Shown: positions 54,767 to 64,000 of the stretch, piece by piece
Layout of the letters: every line of letters starts with the position of its first letter
Numbering within the stretch: position 1 is the stretch's first letter
Assembly (NCBI RefSeq): GCF_000003195.3
Contig: NC_012870.2
Location: 27,052,202 to 27,116,201 of the forward strand
Length of the DNA stretch: 64,000 nt
From: Sorghum bicolor
Taxonomy: Eukaryota; Streptophyta; Magnoliopsida; Poales; Poaceae
Reading direction: 5' to 3'
Program-made: the position numbers and the translations under genes
Notes under the pieces: generated by a model
What the model was told of the DNA's origin: nothing
Seen by the model: only the letters and a program-made list of their open reading frames with translations
Database searches by the model: none

Positions 54767-55468
54767 TGTTGACACCATTTTTGAGCACGTGTCCAGGATG
54801 GCAGGATAAGGTAGCAGTATACTATTTACAAAGATGAATTGCCGATGAAGGAGAGGTCGGATGTGACTAAGTCTGTAGGCAGTAATGTGTTTATGTCGAT
54901 GGCTATAATGGGGAAGTCTGCCGATGACCATGGCCAGAAATTTGCCGATGACCATGGCAAGGAGTCTGCCGATGATATGGAGGAGGAGTCCGGAAACCAC
55001 TGATCGGTTTAATGAATTTTAGTTCGTCACGGAGGATAGCTTTGTTATTTCCTTATTTATTTAAGTCGTTTTGTATACGGATTCCGTGTAATTTGGAATT
55101 CGAATTCTAGTCGTGTTTAGTTGTAGCTCTTTGAGAAGGGTATAAATATGAACCCTAGGGCCTTGTAATAATCAATCAATCAAACACACATTTTTACTCA
55201 TATTCCAGCATCTACTTTTCGACGACTTCGTCATATTTTTTTTCTCTTTTACTACGAGTTCTTAAGAATTCGTCGACTTAAGCTCGGCGTATTCTCGAGT
55301 TTCACGTGAGTACCTCTTAGCCGTGACATCCGGGCGCATCGCTGTTGTCAGGACTAAAGTATTCGAGTTATCACCTTTGCCGATAGCAAGGTCAAATCGG
55401 CTGGCACGCCTTAACGTTTAAATCGGGTATTAGCCCTTTGTGTTTGCAGATCAGTCTTTGCATCAACA
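54767..55468 (+). repeat. 5' LTR of the Tat element
   Basis: A 702-bp LTR, tgttgacacc...catcaaca, homologous to 14,764-15,504. TATAAATA lies at 55141-55148. Confidence 0.85.
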
Positions 55469-55475
55469 CATCTTT

Positions 55476-55494
55476 TGGCACGCCTGGTGGGACC
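55476..55494 (+). other. Primer-binding site
   Basis: tggcacgcctggtgggacc begins seven bases after the LTR. It resembles the tRNA-Arg sites of Tat elements (tggcgcgccaggtagggg) but with several differences, so the tRNA is uncertain. Confidence 0.5.
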
Positions 55495-55515
55495 AGATTC
55501 AAGATCAAGATCAAC

Positions 55516-58500
55516 ATGTCGATCTCTGACCTCGATCAGGAGAACGTCATCCCCGTGACGGAGGCCAATCTCAAGGATGAGCAGAAGCAGGCTATTGCCC
55601 AAGCCATGGAAGAGTCCAAGCTCCAATGCCTGAGGTCTTTCAGCATAAGCAGGAGCGGCGAGGTGATCTAGAAAGATGCACTGCCGGCACCACGGCAGGT
55701 TACCTTCGAAGCCAATCCTGGCAAGCTTCAAGATATGGTTGACAGTGCTATCAACCGAGCTTTGATCAACCAAGCCGATGTACTGTCTAATACGGTTTTC
55801 AATGCCGTGGCAAGAACTTTCAAGGAAGGACAAATCCCACCAGATTATGTGGGCCCCTCTCATCATCAGCCAACAGCACCAGAGGTCACGGCTCCATCGG
55901 CTGCTTTGACGGCTGCAAGTGCACAATCTGCAGTCCCTCCAAGTACATCGGGAGCTACTGGTGCACTATCTGTGCCGATGACAACCAACCCACAGACTTC
56001 AAGTGGGCAGAATAAACTGACAACAGACATGTTGGCATCGGCAATGTCAGGGTTGACTCTTCCTCCTAATTGGTGGGGTTATGGTATGCCTCCAGAATTG
56101 ACGCCAGGTACATCACAGATAACCGACATGAGGGGCAAGGCTCATATGACATCGGCGCCTCCCAATGCGCCGTTGAACCAGAGTCCTCGGTATACTACAA
56201 CTACTACTGCAAGGCCTCACACTGGGAATCCTCAAGATTCAATGTTCCAGATGCCTAATGCATCGGCAGATTCGATGCTGATGCAACAGAGGTCTATGGC
56301 CCAGTCGGGGTATGTCAAATCGATGATGGTACCCAATTACCAATCATCGGCAGCGCCTATGCCGATGAACGCTAATAATGGGTGGCTTGGACAGCAAGTC
56401 TTTCCACAATCGCCCCAGCAGAGTTACCAGGCCACAGGGTTCCAGCAAGGACAGGTCTATCCCGGGTTCCAAGGTCAGGGGATTCCTAACCAACCAATGA
56501 ATTTCGGACAGCAGCTCGGGGGGCAGCAAATCGGTGGACAGCAGTTCGGTGGTCCGCAGATTGGAGGCCAGGTGATCAACCCAGTGTTCCGTGCAGATCA
56601 TGCCCCAAACAGACACGTGGAGGCTCGCCACCAGGTGCCGGATCCGCAGCCGCCCCATCGGCAGGATGCCGATGCATATTGGGCCGATAAGATCGCTGAA
56701 GTAATGAGGGAGCAATTTGGGATAAAACCCAAAGTCAACACTTACTCTTATCGGACACCGTATCCACCCGCATACGATCTGATCCCGCTTCCACATCGGT
56801 ACAAGGTACCGGATTTTACCAAGTTTTCCGGGCAGGATGACACGTCAACCATGGAGCATGTCAACAGGTTCATCATTCAATGTGGAGAGGCTGGTAACAG
56901 GGACGAATTGAGGGTTCGTTTATTTTCATCATCATTGTCTGGATCGGCCTTTACCTGGTTCATATCATTACCTCCTAATTCAGTGATTACTTGGGCCGAT
57001 CTAGAGAAACAATTCCACAAGTACTTCTTTTCTGGAGTTCACGAGAAAAAGATCACCGATTTGGTCAAATTGAGACAGCGCAATGATGAATCGGTTGAAG
57101 GTTTCGTACAGAGGATACGGGAGGTTAAGAATAAATGTTACAGTCTGGTTCTGGATGATCGGCAGCTAGCCGATTTGGCCTTCCAGGGTTTATTGCCACA
57201 TATCAGGGATAAGTATGCCTCTCAGGAGTTTGAAAGTTTAAGTCATCTAGTGCAGAGAATTTCTGATCAAGACATCAAGCCTTTCGAGCCCAAAAGAGCA
57301 TGGAATAAGAAAGTGTCATTTGTCGATGAAGCGTCAAGCTCAGATTCTGACGAGGAACCAGTCATCGGCTTAGCAGAATGGGTGAAAAACAAGAAGCCGA
57401 TGTCTTGCCCTTTTGGGCAGAAAGAACCGGAGAAGTTCGCTTTTGACACCGCTAAGGCCGATTAGATATTTGATTTTCTACTCCAGGAAGGTCAGATCAA
57501 GTTGTCTCCTAATCACGTGATCCCATCGGCAGAGGAGTTGAAGAGGATGAAATATTGCAAGTGGCATAATGCAACTTCTCATGACACTAATGAATGCAAA
57601 GTTTTCAGACAACAGCTGCAATCGGCAATAGAGTCTGGGAGAATTAAATTTGATAGTTCCAAGACTCAGAAGCCGATGAAGATTGACCAACATCCTTTCC
57701 CGACAAATATGTTGGATGCAAAGGGGAAGGCCAAGGTTTTAACATCAGAAGCAGCTGAGAAAAGTGCATCGGTAGATCCTCAGCATCAGATTACTACTGC
57801 CGATGCAAAAGGTAAAGGTTTGGTCCAGGAAGGAACCAATTCAGGTAGGCCTCCTCGGTCTGGCATCGTTATAACTCATAGAAGGCCTCGAGAGAACTGG
57901 CAGCAATGAGAAGATCGGTATCAGCGCCGGCAAGAAGATTACCGATGGGAAGAAGAAAGACGCCGACAGGAGTAGAATCGGCATAGGGATCATTGGAATT
58001 GTCCGTTCTTCATCCATTGTTGGGAGGAAAATATCAAGCTTCCCACTGCCAGAGATTGCCCTGAGTGCAACGGTTATGATCGGTACGACAGGACCGATCG
58101 GCGTTATCATGACAATGATCGGCGATTTAATGGACCAATCAGAGGAAGGGCGTCAGTTCACGATCGGCTGGGGGGCAGGCTTAGCGTGCACGATAGGCTT
58201 GGTGACCGTGTCCAATATTTTCCCAGGAATCAGGAAGAGCTTGAGGAGGTGGCTAATGCGCGGGTTCCCGGTGAGTTCATATTTTGCAGGGATGCTAACA
58301 CGCATCGTATGGAGTCAAGGGAGAACCGACGCCCGGCGGCAAGGCAAAAACCACTCCCTCCATGGTGTCCTGAAGGGTTAACCAAGACACAGAAAAGGAG
58401 ATTGCAACGTGAAAGGCGAGAGGAGTTAAACAAAGGCGAGGACTCTGGAAGTCAGCAGCCATCAGACATTAAGAAGGGAGGTCCATCGGCAGGAGTCAAC

Positions 58501-59163
58501 ATGGTCTTTATGTTGCCGATGGAGTTTCTTGCACCATCCAGTGATGATGAGTTAGAGTTTTCTGATCAGATAGCTCAGCTGGCTCTGGATCCTATGACAG
58601 CTATCTTTGAGAAACCTGCTGATGATGAAAGACAGCATCTCAAAGCTTTGTTCGTCAAAGGCAGAGTTGATGGGCAGCCAATGACCAAAATCCTAGTTGA
58701 TGGTGGGGCTGCTATTAATATTATGCCGTATGCAGTGTATCGGAAGCTTGGGAAAGGAGATCAGGATTTGACCAAGACCGATATGATGCTCAAGGACTTT
58801 GAAGGAAACGTGTCTCCAGTCAAGGGGGCAATATGTGTAGAGTTGACCATCGGCAGCAAAACCTTGCCGACAACTTTCTTCGTGATCAGTGGAAAAGGTG
58901 CTTATAACTTATTGTTGGGGAGAGATTGGATTCATGCCAATTGTTGCATCCCATCTACAATGCACCAATGCTTGGTTCAGTGGGTAGGTGACAAGATTGA
59001 GATTGTCCCAGGAGACTCTTCTTATGTTATTGCGTCGGCAGAAGCGGATACTTATGAGAGGACTAGGTGCATTTCAGGGGAAGTTTGGGAGAAAGATTTT
59101 CTCAAAGTTGCCGATTACGAGATTCCACCGATCCAAGCAGTCGGTTCTGACGACGATTTTTAA
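55516..59163 (+). pseudogene. gag-pro: Tat Gag-protease with four in-frame stops
   Basis: One frame runs from the ATG at 55516 to the TAA at 59161, broken by TAG 55669, TAG 57463, TGA 57907 and TAG 57973, with no frameshift. In order: a Q/G/P-rich region with repeated GGQQ units (56,510-56,575); a capsid domain from KFSGQDDTSTMEHVNRF to about HIRDKY (56,820-57,210); a zinc-binding region (NCPFFIHCW ... DCPECNGY, 58,009-58,080); and a protease with the active site LVDGGAAINIMPY (58,690) and NLLLGRDWIH. Each stop is one C-to-T change from a common codon. The protein would form the capsid and cleave it. Confidence 0.85.
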
Positions 59164-62100
59164 TGGATAGATTCGCCGATGATGGAAAATTGGGCCAGGG
59201 ATTCACATCGGCCGATGATTTGGTGGAAGTAGATATAGGTAGTGGTGATAAGCCTAGACCTACTTTTATTAGTGCTAAATTAGATCCTGAGTGTAAGCAA
59301 CAATTAACTGATTTGTTAAAGGAATATAAAGATTGCTTTGCTTGGGATTACACCGAGATGCCTGGTTTAGACCGATCAATTGTTGAACATCGGTTACCCA
59401 TCAAGTCTGGATTTCGGCCACATCAGCAACCAGCTCGCCGATGTAATCCTAGCATTCTACCTGATATTAAGGCCGAAATCACCAAACTCATTGAAGCTAA
59501 GTTTATTCGGCAGTGTCGGTATGCCGAATGGATTTCCAATGTTGTTCCGGTTTACAAGAAAAACGGGAAGCTTCGGGTGTGCATTGATTTCAGGAATCTC
59601 AATAAAGCTACGCCAATGGATGGATACCCAATGCCTGTTGCCGATCTATTGGTTGACGCTACGGCTGGTCATCGGGTCATCAGCTTTATGGACGGCAATG
59701 CAGGATACAATCAAATATTCATGGCAGAGGAAGATATTCAAAAAACCGCATTTAGGTGTCCTGGTCATGTTGGGTTATTTGAATAGATAGTCATGACCTT
59801 TGGGTTGAAGAATGCTGGTGCTACTTATAAAAGGGCCATGAATTTTATATTTCATGAGTTCATCGGCAAGCTGGTGGAAATCTATATTGATGATGTGGTG
59901 GTTAAGTCTGGGGATTTCTCAAAGCATCTTGCCGACTTACAAAAGGTGTTAGAGTGCACAAGGAAGCATGGGTTGAAGATGAATCCCAATAAGTGTGCAT
60001 TTGGTGTATCGGCAGGGCAGTTTCTTGGTTTCATGGTACATCAAAGGGGGATTGAAATTAGTCGAAGATCGATTGATGCCATCAATAAAATAGTGGCCCC
60101 TACTAACAAGACTGAGCTCCAATCCTTGATCGGCAAAGTAAATTTTATTAGGAGATTTATATCCAATCTGTCTGGTAAGATTCGTGTTTTCAGTCCTCTT
60201 CTTAAATTGAAAGCCGATCAAGAATTTATTTGGGGAAAAGAGCAGCAGTTGGCTTTGGATGAAATCAAGAAATATCTAGTGAATCCTCCAGTTCTAGTTC
60301 CACCTCAACAAGGAGAGCCCTTCCGATTGTATTTATCTACCGACGGGACGGTTATCGGTTCAGCTTTGGTCCAAGAATTTGAAGGAAAAGAGAGGGTGAT
60401 TTATTACTTGAGTAGGAGGTTGATTGATGCTGAAACCAGGTATTCGGCCATCGAGAAACTATGCCTATGCTTGTATTTTTCGTGTATCAAACTAAGGCAT
60501 TACCTGCTATTGGCCGAATTCACTGTTGTTTGCAAAGACGACGTGGTCCGGTACATGCTATCCATGCCGATTATGAGTGGCAGGATCGGTAAATGGATTT
60601 TAGCGCTGTCGGAGTTCGACCTACGTTACGAATCGGCCAAGGCAGTCAAAGGGCAGATTATGGCCGATTTTGTAACTCAGCATTACGGTGTAGTGGAAGC
60701 CTTGGAAATTGTACCCTGGACACTTTTCTTTGATGGATCTACCTGTGACCGGGGGGCAGGAATCGGCATTGTATTAGTTTCCCCTAAGGGGAGGAAGTAT
60801 GAGTTTTCCTTGCCGATTGTTGCTACGTCAACAAATAATCAGGCTGAGTATCAGGCTCTGATCAAGGGATTGGAGTTGTTAAGTGAAGTTCGTGCTGATG
60901 CTGTTAAAATTTTTGGGGATTCTATGTTGGTTATAAGTCAATTTGCCGGGAGCTATGAATGCCGAAGTGAAGTTCTCATAACTCATTTCGAGAGAAGCAT
61001 GCGACTGTTGAAGGTATTCAAAGATTTCCGATTGAAGCATATTCCTCGATTGCATAATGAAGAGGCCAATCGGTTAGCTCAGCATGCCTCGGGATATCAG
61101 CCTATGATTAATGCAATATCGGCAATCGGTGCCGATGATTGGAGGAAGGAAATTATTGATTATCTAAAGGATCCATCCAAGAAAGTTGAAAGACGAGTTC
61201 GATTTCAAGCAACCAAATATGTGCTCCTTGAAGATGAATTGTATTATCGAACTATTGATGGGATTCTTCTCCGATGCTTGGGTAATGATGAAGCTAGAAG
61301 TTTGATGGGAGAAATCCATGAAGGAGTGTGTGGAGCGCATCAGTCAGCTTTTAAGATGAAGTGGATGATTCTAAGGAATGGATACTTTTGGCCGACCATA
61401 CTTGAGGATTGTTTTAAATATTTCAAGGGGTGTCAAGGTTGTCAAAAGTTTGGTAATATTCAAAGAGCACCCGCATCGGCTATGAATCCTATAATAAAGC
61501 CTTGGCCGTTCCGGGGATGGGCTATCGATCTGATCGGCCAGATTTATCCACCATCTAGCAAAGGGCATAAGTTCATTCTGGTTGCCACTGATTATTTCAC
61601 TAAGTGGGTTGAAGCTATTCCTCTGAAGAAAGTCACATCGGCCAATATGATTGATTTTGTGAAGGAGCATATTATTTACCGATTTGGGATCCCTCAAACG
61701 ATTACTACCGATCAGGGCACTATGTTTACATCGGGGGAGTTTGATGAATTCGCAATCGGTATGGGGATTAAAGTGTTGAATTCTTCTCCTTATTATGCTC
61801 AAGCCAATGGGCAGGCCGAGGCGTCTAACAAAGGAATTATCAAGCTTATTAAACGAAAGATTGAAGAAAATCCTAAGCGGTGGCATACATTATTAAATGA
61901 AGCATTGTGGTCTTATCGGATGGCTTGTCATGGATCAACCAAGGTGTCACCCTATCAATTGGTGTATGGACATGATGCGGTGTTGCCTTGGGAAATTAAG
62001 GCTGGATCTAGGCGATTATCTTTTCAAGATCAATTAACTGCCAATGATTATGCCACTTAGATGACCGATGAATTGGATGATCTAGCAGGGCATCGGTTAA

Positions 62101-62396
62101 AAGCTTTAATGAGTATAGAAGAAAATAAGAAGAGAGTTGCTAGATGGTATGATAAGAAAGTGAAGGCTAAGGAGTTTGCCGATGGGGATTTGGTATGGAA
62201 ATTAATTTTGCCAGTCGGGACTAAAAGTTCGAAGTTTGGAAAGTGGTCCCCTAATTGGGAAGGTCCTTATCGGATAAGTCGATCGGCTCCTGGTAATGCC
62301 TATATTCTAGAAACTCTCGAAGGAGTTGAATTTCCCAGAGTATTAAACGGCAAGTATTTAAAGAAGTACCACCCTACCATATGGGTCGATGCATGA
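59163..62396 (+). pseudogene. pol: Tat Pol: RT, two RNase H domains, integrase, with two in-frame stops
   Basis: The frame starts with an ATG overlapping the gag-pro stop (TAATG) and is broken by TAG 59784 and TAG 62058. RT motifs: LRVCIDFRNLNKATPMDGYP, MTFGLKNAGATYKRAMN, and the catalytic YIDDVVVKS (about 59,885). The connection/RNase H region has STDGTVIGSALVQ and TRYSAIEKL. The second, archaeal-type RNase H has FFDGSTCDRGAGIGI, NNQAEYQALIKGL and FGDSMLVISQ (60,728-61,100). Integrase has an HHCC finger (HEGVCGAHQ ... CQGCQ), the catalytic Asp in WAIDLIG, Asp in TTDQGT and Glu in NGQAEASNKG. A C-terminal GPYRISR module ends it. The first stop falls where RTs usually have Trp. Confidence 0.88.
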
Positions 62397-62545
62397 AAGT
62401 TTAAATGCCGATAACGTTCCTATCGGCTGGATTAAAGTGTATCTGGGGATGGATTTAATGTTTCAAAGGATGCCGATAACAGTCCTATCGGCTAGACTAA
62501 AAGCTGAGGAAGCAGGGAAGCACAGATATGATGCCGATGAAAACT

Positions 62546-64000
62546 TTATGTGTTAAGCAGTGCCTGGATTGCCGATATAGCACGTAGCCGGATTTGGTTG
62601 GCTGCTTCTATCTCCTTAATGTCATCATCGGCAGAACCCTCTATCGGCTTCAGTTTCTTCTTCAGTTGAAGTGCCTTGCAACCATGAACGTTTCGCTCGT
62701 GCTCAAGAAGCTTGATGGTCTCTGGCAGTTGGCTCTCTTCCTGTTGAGCTTGGGATAAGGCGTCCTCCACTTCCTTGAGTTCTGCCAACAAGGATTCTCT
62801 TCTTGCCGATAGATCGGATATTTTTTGCTTCAGCGCGTCTCCTGAGGATCTCAGGATGCCGATGTTCTTGTGCTTCTCATCGGTCAAGAGCTTCTCTTTC
62901 CTCATTTCGTCAGAGAGTTGAGTCTGAGCAGCTCTATCGGCAAGACGCCGAGAAGCTCTCTGGTACTGCAGCTGGCGACTCTCCAGATGAGCGGCTTGGA
63001 AAAGGGTTTCTTCGACATCGGCTGGGATTTGGCCTCTGAGAGTTCTGAACAGGGTCTTGGTAGGGTCGGAGTCGTCAACCAACTGCGCTGTGTCTTGGTG
63101 AAGGATAGCTGACAATTCCTCCAGTCTGGTCCTGATCTCTGCCGATGTAATGCCAACTGTCTGAGAAGAGCTTGCCTCTTCGCCTTCTTCCTCAGAGAGA
63201 TCGATGGCGAAGGAGAACAGGCTGTCGGGAGAATCTTGTTCCTGGGAGGGAGAGCGAAGTTAGTTCATACTCGGAGAATCGGCAAATAATACTGGTAAAG
63301 GTTGGGTGGCTTACTTGTTTTAAGGCTATTTCCTGCCTTTGTCTGAAAGATGCCGATGGAGATGCAGGTTGATCGGCTAAGGTTGCCGATGGGACGATAT
63401 CGATTGAAAGAAGACAGGAAGGGTTATGAGACTAAATGAGAATAAGTTTATCGGCGGAAGTATTGTTGAAATATGTTACCTGGAGGAGGAACAGCAGTTG
63501 TCTGAATCGGAGGAACCGCCGATGATATAATTGGACCTGTCGGGCCAGTTGTTTGTTCACCCACGTCAGCTGATGTACCTTCTGTTTGAGGTTCTTCCTG
63601 CTGGGGTTCTTCCATCTGTGGTGCTTCCTGCATTGGTTGGGGAGATGGTGCTTGCTGTGTCTGGACGTCTGGAGAAGAAGGGGAAGACTCCACCGGAATT
63701 GGAGATACCGGAGGAGGAGGGGGAGTTGCCACTTTCTGGCGTTTCGTTTCGGCCCTGGTACTCTTGGCGCCCTTCCTCTTTGGCTGGCTGGACTGGGGGG
63801 CATCGGCACCTTGGCGTGTGGCTTTTGCCGATGCACTGGTTTGCTGCAATGACAAGAAAAGTTTATGAGTATAAATGCAGTCGATATAAGAGTGATTGGT
63901 ATGAATAAAAATGGGTTGACAAATTGCCTTGAAAGCTTGTGCCAAAGTGGAAGCGGCTACCGTTGATGATGTTTGAGTCCTCTTGGTGGTAACTTTCTTG
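62546..64000 (-). CDS. Antisense plant mobile domain-type gene of the Tat element, 3' part
   Basis: Minus-strand exons between pol and the window end, approximate borders: one reading in from the edge to about 63,925 (encoding LAQAFK, as in copy 1), 63,843-63,480 (basic then P/Q/E-rich), 63,376-63,315, and 63,241-62,546. The last encodes a long coiled coil (MRKEKLLTDEKHKN ... LKEVEDALSQAQQEESQLPE ... LKKKLKPIEG) ending ALLNT. The mobile-domain exon lies beyond the window but is seen in copy 1. Donor and acceptor choices were made so that the frames join; the LAQAFK-exon donor is unclear. The coiled coil suggests self-association. No function is known. Confidence 0.65.

Larger units (their letters stand above)
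54767..64000 (+). mobile_element. Tat-lineage Ty3/gypsy element, 5' LTR to window end
   Basis: The order is 5' LTR, primer site, gag-pro, pol (RT, RNase H, second RNase H, integrase), then an antisense gene. The second, archaeal-type RNase H between RT/RNase H and integrase marks the Tat lineage. Six in-frame stops make it defective. The 3' LTR lies beyond the window. The fragment at 11,922-15,504 shows what the missing 3' part looks like. Confidence 0.88.

Noticed and set aside
55411..55926. 171-residue minus-strand frame with a tail like that of the copia frame at 15,448
   Set aside because: The shared tail is the antisense of the Tat LTR end in both places, not a common protein.

Overview
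This is plant nuclear DNA, most likely from a panicoid grass such as Sorghum or a relative. The lineage is inferred from the TE families, the GC-rich first exons and the intron style. Most of the window is nested transposable elements around one small gene island. There is no bacterial-type gene, CRISPR array or rRNA.

Layout. 1-11,834: an old LTR-like segment, split by a young complete but pol-less Athila-like Ty3/gypsy element (991-10,316; identical 1,520-bp LTRs in length, 5-bp TSD catac, tRNA-Asp primer site, gag-protease, a second ORF behind its own TATA and leader intron). 11,922-15,504: the 3' end of a Tat-lineage gypsy element, with an antisense spliced plant-mobile-domain gene broken by a 175-bp MITE, and a 3' LTR. 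15,505-22,357: a decayed, left-truncated Ty1/copia (SIRE/Maximus-like) element on the minus strand with its 5' LTR. 22,358-28,500: MITEs, a foldback repeat, a hAT-like end and local duplications.

Gene island, 28,540-36,185: a single-exon S40/DUF584 senescence-regulator gene (minus) lies head to head with a 12-exon gene for the kinetochore protein CENP-O (plus, 317 codons). Their start codons are 499 bp apart, so they probably share a promoter.

36,629-37,655 is a solo LTR with TSD gccat. 37,704-53,013 looks like a minus-strand Helitron (5' TCTCTACTA end, 3' hairpin plus CTAG, A/T target). It carries Helitron-type N-terminal coding relics and a Ulp1-like cysteine-peptidase gene relic. A copia solo LTR (44,759-50,978) sits in it, and that LTR holds a 4.3-kb gypsy solo LTR (44,998-49,258). 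From 54,767 to the window end is a second Tat element: 5' LTR, gag-pro, pol with dual RNase H, and the start of its antisense gene. It has six in-frame stops. The two Tat copies together show the whole family: sense gag-pol plus an antisense, promoter-bearing, spliced host-like gene between pol and the 3' LTR.
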